Shown: positions 8,414-16,771 of the stretch, piece after piece
Layout: the number at the start of each line of letters is the position of its first letter
How positions within the stretch are numbered: position 1 is the stretch's first letter
Assembly: GCF_003352185.1 (NCBI RefSeq)
Contig: NZ_CP029608.1
Location: forward strand, 2,294,001-2,358,000
Source: Pseudomonas kribbensis
GTDB lineage: Bacteria > Pseudomonadota > Gammaproteobacteria > Pseudomonadales > Pseudomonadaceae
Direction: 5' to 3'
Length of the DNA stretch: 64,000 bases
Program-made: the position numbers and the translations under genes
Notes under the pieces: model-generated
The model's database searches: none
Told to the model about the DNA's origin: nothing
The model's input: the letters and a program-made list of their open reading frames with translations, nothing else

Positions 8414-11161
8414 ACGCACTTTGCGCAAGTCGGGGGTGGCGTAGCCTTCGGTGAAGCGCTGGTAGATCGGTGTCAGCAATTCAAGCGCCTCACCATAGCG
8501 CGACTGGCGTTGCCACAACTGGGCCAGCGACGTCGCACTGCGCAGTTCCCAGGCCAGGGCGCCTTGCGTCCGCGCAATCGCAAGGGACTGCTGCAGGGCG
8601 CTTTCGGCCGAATGATGACAGGGCGATTCAGCGGCCAGCATTCGCTCGGCCCGGGCCCGCAAAATCTCCGCCGTGCTCCAGCCGGCCGCGCCGCTCTGGG
8701 CCCGTTCCAGCAAGGCGTCATCAACGAAACCCGGATCCAGCGTGACCATGATTTCCCTGACCAGACCGCTATCCGCAGGCGGGATGGCGGGGGCTCTATC
8801 GGCGTCGATCACTTGCGCATAGTGCCGCGCCCACGTGTAGAACAGCAGCACCGAATGCTTCTGCGCCTGTTCGAGCAACAGTTGCAGCAGTGCGCGGGCG
8901 TTCTGCACGTCGCCGTTGTAATGGGCGATCAGGCACGAGGCGAGGGCCAGGGTGTAGCAGATCGAGGTGCCATGGTTGATCTGCACCGCGATATCCAGTG
9001 CCTGCCGTGCGGTGCGCCAGGCCTGCTCGGGAAAACCTTGCAGCCATAACACCCGGGCGAGGACAGTCAGCGAGGCGACGCTCTGATCGTATTGCACGCC
9101 GAAGCCGTGGGTGAAGCGGTTGAGGTGGCCGCTGTGGGCCATGCGCTGGATCACCTGTTCGGCGTGGATCCGCGCCTGATGCTGATCACCGGCGTAATGC
9201 AACGCCAGCACCCGCAAACGATGGGTACTCAAGGACAACTGCGCATCGCCATGCAGGCCGAGGCTTTCGAATTGTTCGCTTTGCTCCAGCGCCATCCGGT
9301 AATGGCCGCAACTGAGGTTGACCGCCATGTGTCCCGACACGGCGCGCAATTGCCCGGCCATGTCGTCGTACTGTTGCGCCAGCCGTCGGGCGCTGACAAA
9401 GGCTTCAATGGTTTCCGGCGTGCCGCCCCAGGTGTGATAGCAGGCGCTGCCGAGGGCCAGTTTCAAGGCGATTTCCAGCCGTGGGCAAGATTCTACGGAG
9501 GACTCCAGCAATTCAAGTGCCCGGCGCACATGCACGCCGTACTCCTTGAGCAGGGACAACTCCTGCCACAACGGCGCCGACGTCGCCGTCAGCCGCACGC
9601 CAAGAGGGCGCGAGCCTTCATTGTTCAGTGTCCACTCCAGCGCCGCCCGCAAGTCTTCGAGGCCTCGGGCGTAGCGCTCGATCCAGACGGCGGTCGGTGT
9701 GTTCTCCCAATCGGCCTGTGCCTGATGCATCAGTGCCAGGCAGCGTTCGGCATGACGTTCACGGGTGTCGCCAAGTTCGGTGGCCCGTTCGAGTTTTTCC
9801 AGGGCATAACGGCGGGTGGTATCGAGCAGGCGATAGAACACCTCCTCATCGCCGACCTCGACGTTGAGCAGCGACTTGGCGACCAGTTGCGTGATCGAGG
9901 CGAACACTTCGCCCGGCTCGATATGCTGACCCACGATGACCGCCGCCGCAGATTCCAGCGTGAACGCACCACGAAACACACCCAGTCGGCGCAGGCCGGT
10001 CTGTTCGCAGTCGTTGAGCAGGTTGAAGCTCCAGTCCAGCGTGGCCCGCAGGGTTTCATGCCGACCGAGATGAGTCTGATTGCCGGTCGGCAAGCGCCCC
10101 TGAAGCTGACTCAGCAAACCGTCCAGCCCAAGGCTCGCCACCTGCGCGGCCGCCAGTTCCAGCGCCAGCGGGATGCCATCCAGCCGCCGACAGATTTCGA
10201 TGATCAAGGGCAGGTCGGCATTGCCCGGCTCGAAGTGTTCGTGGGCGGCCATTGCCCGTTCGACGAACAGTTGCAGTGCGGAAAACCCCATCGCCTGATC
10301 ACGATCGAGCACCGCAATCGGCGGCGGGCAGTCGAGGGACTCCAAGCGTTGTACGTACTCGCCCTCGGCGCGCAGGCTTTCGCGGCTGGTGGCCAGAATG
10401 TGCACCTGCGGCGCGCCGCGCAGAATGCTTTCGCTAAGCAGCGCCACGGCGTCGATCAAGTGCTCGCAGTTATCGATCACCAACAGCAGCTGCCGCTCGC
10501 GCAGGCTGTTGATCAGACAGGCCATCGGCTCGCTGTCATGCAGCGAAAGGTCCAGCAGGGCGGCGAGGTGCGAGCAGATCGAGCCCGGATCGTTGAGCGG
10601 CGCCAGATCCAGCAGACGAATACCGTCGCGATAGCGGCCGATCAATTGTTCGGCGACACGCAGGGCCACGGTGGTCTTGCCGATGCCGCCGGGGCCGACC
10701 AGGGTGATGCAGCGCTGACGCGGCAGTTGCGTCATCAGGCTGTCGACCACCGACTGGCGCCCGATCATCCGCGTGCGGCGCAGCGGCAGGTTGTGTCGGC
10801 CCAGGTTGGCGGCGGCGGGGCGCTGTTCGATGGATTGCAGCAGGACCGGCGCGACGAAACTGTATCCGCGTTGCGCCACCGTGACGATGTAGCGCTGCCC
10901 GGCCTGACCGTCGCCGAGGGCCTTGCGCAGCGCCGCCATGTGTACCCGCAGATTGATGTCTTCCACCACGCTGTCCGGCCAGACTCCGGCGATCAATTGC
11001 TGCTTGCTCACCACCTCGCCGGCATTGGCCAGCAGGATCAGCAGAATGTCCATGGCGCGCCGACCCAGGCGCAAAGGCTGGTCGCCTTCAAGCACCAGCC
11101 GCTGGCCGGGGTGGATCCGATAGGGGCCGAAACCGATGGCCTGATTCGGGGAAAGACTCAA
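8375..11161 (-). CDS. Winged-helix/STAND-like NTPase regulator, full length
   Basis: The 928-residue protein has an N-terminal OmpR-type winged helix (residues 8-105, VAQRGYSFVAPV), a NTPase core with Walker A GPGGIGKTT and Walker B LLLVIDNCEH, an ARC-like region (CRRLDGIPLALELAAAQ), and about 440 C-terminal residues of helical, TPR-like repeats. This layout is that of MalT/AfsR-like ATP-dependent one-component regulators in which the helical repeats sense a ligand. It is a paralogue of the convergent gene at 6941. Targets are unknown; the flavodoxin gene at 11494 is divergent from it. Confidence 0.88.
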   Translation of the reverse strand: MSLSPNQAIGFGPYRIHPGQRLVLEGDQPLRLGRRAMDILLILLANAGEVVSKQQLIAGVWPDSVVEDINLRVHMAALRKALGDGQAGQRYIVTVAQRGYSFVAPVLLQSIEQRPAAANLGRHNLPLRRTRMIGRQSVVDSLMTQLPRQRCITLVGPGGIGKTTVALRVAEQLIGRYRDGIRLLDLAPLNDPGSICSHLAALLDLSLHDSEPMACLINSLRERQLLLVIDNCEHLIDAVALLSESILRGAPQVHILATSRESLRAEGEYVQRLESLDCPPPIAVLDRDQAMGFSALQLFVERAMAAHEHFEPGNADLPLIIEICRRLDGIPLALELAAAQVASLGLDGLLSQLQGRLPTGNQTHLGRHETLRATLDWSFNLLNDCEQTGLRRLGVFRGAFTLESAAAVIVGQHIEPGEVFASITQLVAKSLLNVEVGDEEVFYRLLDTTRRYALEKLERATELGDTRERHAERCLALMHQAQADWENTPTAVWIERYARGLEDLRAALEWTLNNEGSRPLGVRLTATSAPLWQELSLLKEYGVHVRRALELLESSVESCPRLEIALKLALGSACYHTWGGTPETIEAFVSARRLAQQYDDMAGQLRAVSGHMAVNLSCGHYRMALEQSEQFESLGLHGDAQLSLSTHRLRVLALHYAGDQHQARIHAEQVIQRMAHSGHLNRFTHGFGVQYDQSVASLTVLARVLWLQGFPEQAWRTARQALDIAVQINHGTSICYTLALASCLIAHYNGDVQNARALLQLLLEQAQKHSVLLFYTWARHYAQVIDADRAPAIPPADSGLVREIMVTLDPGFVDDALLERAQSGAAGWSTAEILRARAERMLAAESPCHHSAESALQQSLAIARTQGALAWELRSATSLAQLWQRQSRYGEALELLTPIYQRFTEGYATPDLRKVRLLLDELRGQSTA

Positions 11162-11493
11162 CCGCTCACTCCTGCGATGTTTTTGTAATCCTGCGCTGTC
11201 GTGGTGAAGAACCTGTGACGGGCAGGGCGGATAGAGACTTGAGGGTCACGCAAGCTGTCTAACCCGCAGTATCCGAGCATATTCCTCAGGATTTGATGCC
11301 AGCGCAACGGGCGTGAAATCCTGCCGTTTGGACATCGGTCGGCATCCAATGCCATTACCACTGTATTCAAAGGCCGAAACCTGTGCCGGCCCGCCCGACA
11401 GCCGGGAAAAATTAACAACGATTAACTCGTCCGCGCCCGCGCTAGAGCCAAAACTCCAAGGCAATGGAATGCATACGTCCGGAGGGCGCTGCG
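11162..11493. other. Intergenic region between divergent genes
   Basis: The 332 bases hold the promoters of the NTPase regulator (minus) and the flavodoxin gene (plus). The one recognisable element is the TTAAC direct-repeat site at 11408-11431. Nothing else coding was seen. Confidence 0.6.
11408..11431 (+). promoter_or_regulatory. Candidate AraC-type operator, copy 1
   Basis: The sequence ATTAACAACGATTAACTCG contains TTAAC twice, ten bases apart (one helical turn). A near-identical copy lies at 12578-12600 in the opposite orientation, upstream of the araC-type gene. The site is about 63 bases before the flavodoxin start, pointing to it. Direct repeats on one face of the helix are typical of AraC-family binding. 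Confidence 0.6.
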
Positions 11494-12063
11494 ATGAGCA
11501 AGGTAGTGGTGGTCTATCACAGTGGCTACGGGCACACCCGCGTCATGGCCCAGGCTGTGGCCCAAGGTGTGGAGCGCCACGTGGGCAGCACTTGCCTGTT
11601 GCTGGCGGTGGAAGACGTGGAAACCCGCTGGGATGACCTGCACCGCGCCGACGCCATCATCTTCGGCGCGCCGACCTATATGGGCAGCGCTTCGGCGGCA
11701 TTCAAGCAGTTCATGGAATCCACGGCCTCGTTCTACCTCGCCCGACCGTGGCGCAACAAACTCGCGGCGGGTTTCACCAATTCCGGCAGCCTGTGTGGTG
11801 ACAAGCTCAACACCCTGCTGCAAATGGCGGTGTTTGCGGCCCAGCATTCGATGATCTGGGTCGGGCTCGATCTGTTGCCGGCGCGTGCACGCGAAGGTGT
11901 TTTCGACGGCCAGTTGAATCGCCTCGGCAGTTCCCTTGGCGCCATGTCCCAATCCTCGGTCGAACAACCGCCCGAACAGGCACCTCCGCTGGAAGACCAG
12001 TTGACCGCCGCACACCTGGGCGAACGGGTGGCCCGACTGGCTCAGCGGATGGCTCGGGAATGA
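11494..12063 (+). CDS. Flavodoxin-fold NAD(P)H oxidoreductase (WrbA-like)
   Basis: The 189-residue protein has the flavodoxin phosphate-binding loop near the N-terminus (VVVYHSGYGHTRVMAQAVAQG), FGAPTYMGSASAAFKQFME and AGFTNSGSLCGDK, matching the WrbA/flavodoxin_2 group that binds FMN and reduces quinones. The start at 11494 is preferred over 11464 because the family begins at MSKVVVVYHS and GGAGGG lies upstream. It is convergent with a small AraC-type regulator whose upstream region carries the same operator-like site. Confidence 0.85.
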   Translation: MSKVVVVYHSGYGHTRVMAQAVAQGVERHVGSTCLLLAVEDVETRWDDLHRADAIIFGAPTYMGSASAAFKQFMESTASFYLARPWRNKLAAGFTNSGSLCGDKLNTLLQMAVFAAQHSMIWVGLDLLPARAREGVFDGQLNRLGSSLGAMSQSSVEQPPEQAPPLEDQLTAAHLGERVARLAQRMARE

Positions 12064-12070
12064 AACCGCC

Positions 12071-12472
12071 TCAGCGGTTTTTCATGACCTGACACCGCCA
12101 TGCAAACGGATTGATCCCTTCGCTGCGGGTGAAGATGTGGCAGAAGTGTGCCTGATCGCAGAAGCCGCATTCGAGGCTGATCTGCGTCAGGCTGTGGTTG
12201 GTGTGCTGGATCAACAGCTTGGCCCGGGCGATCCGCTGGGTGCGAATCCAGTCTTGTGGCGAGAGCCCGGTGCTGCACTTGAACGCCCGGGAAAAGTGAC
12301 TGCGAGAGAGTGAGCAGGCGCTCGCCAGTTCGGTCACTTCAAGGCTGTCGCCGAGGCGTTCGAGGATGAGTTGTTTCACCAGCCGCTCGCGCTGCGGGCT
12401 GAGGCCGCCGGTGCTGGTTTTGCGGGGTTCGCTGGCAGGGGCGAGGGCGACGGTTTGCTGTGAGTGAGCCAT
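12071..12472 (-). CDS. AraC-family regulator, DNA-binding domain only
   Basis: This is a 133-residue protein consisting of a short variable N-terminus (about 30 residues) and a complete AraC/XylS DNA-binding domain with two helix-turn-helix motifs (VTELASACSLSRSHFSRAFK and the ISLECGFCDQAHFCHIFTR region). There is no ligand domain, as in MarA/SoxS-type stand-alone activators. The start ATG at 12472 is chosen over TTG 12478; no good ribosome binding site was seen. It is convergent with and almost touching the flavodoxin gene and shares a candidate operator with it. Confidence 0.85.
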   Translation of the reverse strand: MAHSQQTVALAPASEPRKTSTGGLSPQRERLVKQLILERLGDSLEVTELASACSLSRSHFSRAFKCSTGLSPQDWIRTQRIARAKLLIQHTNHSLTQISLECGFCDQAHFCHIFTRSEGINPFAWRCQVMKNR

Positions 12473-12577
12473 GGCCAATGTCCGTGTCGAGGGGGGAAGG
12501 CACGGTCAGCGCTTTCCCTCAGGTCAATAAAACAACGCTGCGCAGAGGGATTCATTGTTTGGCGAGGGGCGAAAGCT

Positions 12578-12600
12578 GACGAGTTAAACGTTGTTAATTC
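12578..12600 (-). promoter_or_regulatory. Candidate AraC-type operator, copy 2
   Basis: On the minus strand this reads AATTAACAACGTTTAACTCG, differing from copy 1 at 11408-11431 by one base in the core. It lies about 105 bases upstream of the araC-type gene start and about 85 bases upstream of the divergent LysR gene, so it could act on either. Confidence 0.6.
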
Positions 12601-12682
12601 CGCCGCCAAAGCTGATTTCGAAAGGTCGCCGATCAAGTAAAGTGCGTAGCACTTGCGCCTGGCCCAAAAGGAAAACACGCCC

Positions 12683-13603
12683 ATGAACCGAAACGATCTG
12701 CGCCGCGTCGACATGAACCTGCTGGTGATTTTCGAAGCCCTGATGTTCGAAAAGAACCTGACCCGCGTCGCCGAAAAACTGTTCATGGGCCAACCGGCGG
12801 TGAGCGCGGCGCTGGGCCGCCTGCGCGATCTGTTCGACGATCCGCTGCTGCTGCGCAACGGTCGCGGCATGGAACCGACGGCACGGGCGCTGGCGATTCT
12901 TCAGGAGCTGCAACCGGCGATGGACGTGATTTCCGGCGCGGTCAGCCGGGCCAAGGAATTCGACCCAGCCACCAGTTGCGACGTGTTCCGCATCGGCCTG
13001 TCGGATGACGCCGAGTTCGGTCTGTTTCCACCGCTATTGCGCCAGTTGCAGGAAGAGGCGCCGGGGATCGTGGTTGTGGTGCGCCGAGCCAACTATCTAT
13101 TGATGCCGACGTTGCTGGCGTCCGGGGAAATCTCCGTCGGCGTGAGCTACACCACCGATCTGCCGGCCAACGCCAAGCGCAAGAAACTGCGCGATATTCC
13201 CTGCAAGGTTCTGCGCGGCGATGACCGTCCGGGCCCTCTGACCCTCGACGAATACTGCGAGCGGCCTCATGCAATGGTGTCGTTCTCGGGGGATCTGAGC
13301 GGCAACATCGACGTGGACCTGGCCAAGGTCGGCCGCAGTCGCCGCGTGGTGCTCGGGGTGCCGCAGTTCAGTGGCTTGCGCGCACTGCTCGCAGGCACCG
13401 AGATGATCGCCACCGTGCCGGATTACGCTGCGTGTGCATTGGTTGAAGGTTGTGCGTTGCGGGCCGAGGATCCACCGTTTCCGATCGATGCGGCGCAATT
13501 GTCGATGGCGTGGAGCGGGGTGCATGACAACGATCCGGCGGAGAAATGGCTGCGCTCGCGGATCAGTCAGTTCATGTCGGTGTCGCTGGATATTCCGACC
13601 TGA
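12683..13603 (+). CDS. LysR-family transcriptional regulator
   Basis: The 306-residue regulator starts MNRNDLRRVDMNLLVIFEAL with AAAGGAAAA upstream. Helix-turn-helix is at residues 10-67 (LTRVAEKLFMGQPAVSAALGRLR), followed by a PBP2-like effector domain. The opening DLRRVDMNLL is that of the NodD/NahR-like branch, which responds to aromatic ligands. It lies directly before the DoxX operon, separated by a REP hairpin and an inverted repeat, and is its likely regulator. Confidence 0.88.
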   Translation: MNRNDLRRVDMNLLVIFEALMFEKNLTRVAEKLFMGQPAVSAALGRLRDLFDDPLLLRNGRGMEPTARALAILQELQPAMDVISGAVSRAKEFDPATSCDVFRIGLSDDAEFGLFPPLLRQLQEEAPGIVVVVRRANYLLMPTLLASGEISVGVSYTTDLPANAKRKKLRDIPCKVLRGDDRPGPLTLDEYCERPHAMVSFSGDLSGNIDVDLAKVGRSRRVVLGVPQFSGLRALLAGTEMIATVPDYAACALVEGCALRAEDPPFPIDAAQLSMAWSGVHDNDPAEKWLRSRISQFMSVSLDIPT

Positions 13604-13641
13604 CAAGACCTGAATCGCAATTAGTTCATCGCCTCATAACC

Positions 13642-13669
13642 CTGTGGGAGCGAACAAGCTCGCTCCCAC
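13642..13669. repeat. Pseudomonas REP element
   Basis: TGTGGGAGCGAACAAGCTCG and its continuation form an imperfect palindrome of the common pseudomonad REP type, which is found in intergenic spaces. It sits in the spacer after the LysR gene. Confidence 0.85.
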
Positions 13670-13733
13670 AATCATTTGTGTCGTTCGTGCGTTCTGTGTG
13701 TTCTTGCAAAGAGAGCACACTCATCCAATTTCC

Positions 13734-13777
13734 CCTTGATCAATCGTTGCACCATTGCCTGCAATGATTGATCAAGG
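13734..13777 (+). promoter_or_regulatory. Large inverted repeat over the DoxX ribosome binding site
   Basis: Arms 13734-13751 and 13760-13777 pair with one mismatch (17 of 18) around an 8-base loop. Each arm contains the palindrome TTGATCAA (13736-13743 and 13768-13775), with centres 32 bases apart. The right arm covers the AAGGA of the DoxX gene, so the element could be an operator, an mRNA hairpin that hides the ribosome binding site, or both. Confidence 0.6.
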
Positions 13778-13785
13778 ATGGGCCC

Positions 13786-14202
13786 ATGAACGCTGTACAA
13801 CGCAATGGCCAGGCGCAAGACCTCGGCCTGCTGTTCCTGCGGGTGACCGGCGGGTTGTTTCTGCTGTTCGTCCATGGCTTGCCCAAGCTGCTGGACTTCA
13901 CTGCGCAGCTGCAGCTGATTGAAGACCCGTTTCACCTCGGCACCCACCTCACGTTGATTCTGGCGATCTTCGCCGAAGTCCTCTGCCCACTGCTGATCGT
14001 CGCCGGGTTACTGGTGAGATTGGCGTGCTTGCCTATTCTGTTTGTGCTGCTGGTGGCGCTGCTGCTCGTGCATCCGCAATGGAGTGTGGCCGAAGGGCAG
14101 TTCGGCTGGTTGCTGTTGATCCTGTTCACCACTGTTCTGATCGCCGGGCCCGGACGGCTGGCGCTCAATGCCCGTTTGCCCGGAGTGCTCCGTTATGTCT
14201 GA
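13786..14202 (+). CDS. DoxX-family membrane protein
   Basis: The 138-residue protein has four hydrophobic segments and the DoxX signature (LGLLFLRVTGGLFLLFVHGLPKL). ATG 13786 is preferred over TTG 13768 because AAGGAT lies upstream and the family starts there. DoxX proteins are small inner-membrane proteins tied to redox or sulfur metabolism. It is the first gene of an operon and overlaps the next gene by 8 bases. Confidence 0.85.
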   Translation: MNAVQRNGQAQDLGLLFLRVTGGLFLLFVHGLPKLLDFTAQLQLIEDPFHLGTHLTLILAIFAEVLCPLLIVAGLLVRLACLPILFVLLVALLLVHPQWSVAEGQFGWLLLILFTTVLIAGPGRLALNARLPGVLRYV

Positions 14203-14821
14203 TACCCAGTCCCTGAGAAAACCGGGAACCGAAGAAACCGTGACGCTGATCGTCAAGCACCGGGTCAAGGCCGGGTTTGAACAGCCCTACGAAGCCTGGC
14301 TGCGCAATATCGTCAGCGTGGCGGGGCGTGAAGAAGGGCACCTGGGCGTGGACGTGATGCGCAGCAAACAGGGTGGCCTCGCACTGTTCACCTGCGTGCT
14401 GCGTTATTGCTCGACCGAAGCGATGCAGCGCTGGCTCGATTCGCCGCAGCGTCAGAAGCTGATCGAAGAAGCGGCGCCGATGCTCGCCGACGGCGACCAG
14501 ACCGAGGTCAATGCGGCCAACGAGTTCTGGTTCACCCCGCTGGTCGACGCCGCCACGCCACCACCACGCTGGAAGCAGGCGGTGGTCTCACTTTTCGTGA
14601 TCCTGCCACACACCTTGCTGGTGCCCTTGATCTGGGGGCCGTTGCTCAAACTCAACGGGTTTCTCTCCAACTATGTGGTCGCCACGTTCCTGATCACCCT
14701 GACCATCGTGGTGTCGGTGGTCTACGTGTGCATGCCGGCCGCGACTCGTCTGTTCGCGCCATGGCTGGCGGCCAGTCAGTCCCATGAACACCTGGAATCC
14801 AATGCCAATCCGCCGCGCTGA
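14195..14821 (+). CDS. Antibiotic-biosynthesis-monooxygenase-domain membrane protein
   Basis: The 208-residue product has an N-terminal ABM (ferredoxin-like dimer) domain, residues 15-105, with LIVKHRVKAGFEQPYEAWL and EGHLGVDVMR, followed by two C-terminal membrane segments (VVSLFVILPHTLLVPLIWG and YVVATFLITLTIVVSVVYV). Such ABM-plus-two-helix proteins are common in proteobacteria, often beside oxidative enzymes. It overlaps DoxX by 8 bases, so the two are translationally coupled. A heme or electrophile stress role is possible but not shown. Confidence 0.85.
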   Translation: MSDTQSLRKPGTEETVTLIVKHRVKAGFEQPYEAWLRNIVSVAGREEGHLGVDVMRSKQGGLALFTCVLRYCSTEAMQRWLDSPQRQKLIEEAAPMLADGDQTEVNAANEFWFTPLVDAATPPPRWKQAVVSLFVILPHTLLVPLIWGPLLKLNGFLSNYVVATFLITLTIVVSVVYVCMPAATRLFAPWLAASQSHEHLESNANPPR

Positions 14822-14866
14822 GCCGGCGGGTATGGACTTCGTTTCACTTATCTCGAAGGAACTGCG

Positions 14867-16705
14867 ATGAACGCCGATCTGATTCTGTTCAATGGCCAAT
14901 TTCATACGGTAGACCGCGAAAAACCTCTCGCCAGTGCCGTGGCGATCAAGGACGGACGCTTTGTCGTCGTCGGCAACGATACGCAGGCCATGGCCCTGCG
15001 CGGTGCCGGCACCCAGGTGGTCGATCTCAAGGGCCGCTGTGTGATTCCCGGCCTCAACGACTCGCACTTGCACCTGATCCGTGGCGGCCTGAACTACAAC
15101 CTCGAACTGCGCTGGGAAGGTGTGCCGTCACTGGCCGATGCGCTGCGCATGCTCAAGGATCAGGCCGACCGTACGCCAACCCCGCAATGGGTGCGCGTGG
15201 TGGGGGGCTGGAACGAATTCCAGTTCGCCGAAAAACGCATGCCGACCCTCGAAGAAATCAACCAGGCAGCGCCGGATACCCCGGTGTTCATCCTGCATCT
15301 GTATGACCGCGCCTTGCTCAACCGCGCCGCATTGCGCGTCGCCGGCTACACCCGCGACACGCCGAACCCGCCGGGCGGCGAGATCGTGCGCGATGCCAAC
15401 GGCAATCCGACCGGCATGCTGGTGGCGCGACCAAACGCGATGATTCTGTACTCGACCCTGGCCAAGGGGCCGAAGCTGCCGCTGGAGTATCAGGTCAACT
15501 CGACCCGTCAATTCATGCGCGAACTCAATCGCCTCGGCCTGACCAGCGCCATCGATGCCGGCGGTGGTTTCCAGAACTACCCGGACGATTATCAGGTGAT
15601 CGAACAACTGGCCAAAGACGACCAGTTGACCGTGCGTATCGCCTACAACCTGTTCACCCAGAAGCCCAAAGAAGAGCTGACCGATTTCCAGAACTGGACC
15701 GGCAGCGTCAAGTTGCATCAGGGCGATGACTTCCTGCGTCACAACGGCGCTGGCGAGATGCTGGTGTTCTCGGCAGCGGACTTCGAAGACTTCCTCGAAC
15801 CGCGCCCGGACCTGCCGCAGACCATGGAACAGGAACTGGAGCCGGTGGTGCGCCACCTGGTCGAGCAACGCTGGCCGTTCCGTCTGCACGCCACCTACAA
15901 CGAATCCATCAGCCGCATGCTGGATGTGTTCGAGAAGGTCAACCGCGACATCCCGTTCAACGGCTTGCCGTGGTTCTTCGACCACGCCGAAACCATCACC
16001 CCGCAGAACATCGAGCGAGTGAAGGCGCTGGGCGGCGGCATCGCGATTCAGGATCGCATGGCGTTCCAGGGCGAATACTTCGTCGATCGCTACGGCAAGC
16101 AAGCCGCCGAAGCCACGCCACCGATCAAACGCATGCTCGCCGAAGGCGTGCCGGTCGGCGCGGGTACCGATGCCACCCGGGTATCGAGCTACAACCCGTG
16201 GACTTCGCTGTTCTGGATGGTCAGCGGTCGCACCGTTGGCGGCCTGGCGCTGTACGAAGAGGGCTTGCCTCGCACCACCGCGCTGGAACTGTTCACCCAC
16301 GGCAGTGCCTGGTTCTCGTCCGAGCAGGGCAAGAAGGGTCAGATCAAGGTCGGGCAACTGGCGGATCTGGCGGCACTGAGCGCGGACTTCTTCCACGTCG
16401 AAGAAGAAGCGATCAAGTGGATCGAGTCGGTACTGACCGTGGTCGGCGGCAAGATCGTTTACTCCGCCGGCGACTTCGAAGACCTCGGCCCGCGTGCCTT
16501 GCCGGTGCTGCCGGACTGGTCGCCAGTGGTCAAAGTCCCTGGCCACTGGCGCCCGAATTCGCCATTGCAGGCCCAGGTGCACCAGTGCAGCGGCCCGTGC
16601 GCAGTGCATACCCACAGCCATGAAAAAGCCCGGATGTCGAATGCGCCGGTCAGCGATTTCGCCGGTTTCTGGGGTGCGTTCGGTTGTTCCTGTTTCGCTT
16701 TCTGA
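14867..16705 (+). CDS. YtcJ-like metal-dependent amidohydrolase
   Basis: The 612-residue protein belongs to the amidohydrolase_3 (YtcJ/NfdA-like) family. The N-terminal beta-sandwich part precedes the metal motif DSHLHL (about residue 65), the middle holds RLHATYN and FDHAETI, and the late GAGTDATR aspartate is present. The barrel ends near residue 560. A C-terminal tail of about 45 residues is rich in Cys and His (QCSGPCAVHTHSH, GCSCFAF), not part of the catalytic fold. It hydrolyses an amide or imine of unknown identity. Cotranscription with DoxX, ABM and isochorismatase genes suggests one catabolic or detoxifying pathway. Confidence 0.88.
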   Translation: MNADLILFNGQFHTVDREKPLASAVAIKDGRFVVVGNDTQAMALRGAGTQVVDLKGRCVIPGLNDSHLHLIRGGLNYNLELRWEGVPSLADALRMLKDQADRTPTPQWVRVVGGWNEFQFAEKRMPTLEEINQAAPDTPVFILHLYDRALLNRAALRVAGYTRDTPNPPGGEIVRDANGNPTGMLVARPNAMILYSTLAKGPKLPLEYQVNSTRQFMRELNRLGLTSAIDAGGGFQNYPDDYQVIEQLAKDDQLTVRIAYNLFTQKPKEELTDFQNWTGSVKLHQGDDFLRHNGAGEMLVFSAADFEDFLEPRPDLPQTMEQELEPVVRHLVEQRWPFRLHATYNESISRMLDVFEKVNRDIPFNGLPWFFDHAETITPQNIERVKALGGGIAIQDRMAFQGEYFVDRYGKQAAEATPPIKRMLAEGVPVGAGTDATRVSSYNPWTSLFWMVSGRTVGGLALYEEGLPRTTALELFTHGSAWFSSEQGKKGQIKVGQLADLAALSADFFHVEEEAIKWIESVLTVVGGKIVYSAGDFEDLGPRALPVLPDWSPVVKVPGHWRPNSPLQAQVHQCSGPCAVHTHSHEKARMSNAPVSDFAGFWGAFGCSCFAF

Positions 16706-16771
16706 TCCCGTAAACGGCGTCGGTCTTCGTGGCCGGCGCTTGCCGCATCACCCATCCCCGAGGAGTTTCAC

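Noticed and set aside
9092..11188. 698-codon open frame on the plus strand
   Set aside because: It is the antisense shadow of the winged-helix NTPase regulator gene; high-GC DNA makes such frames, and there is no family similarity or ribosome binding site.
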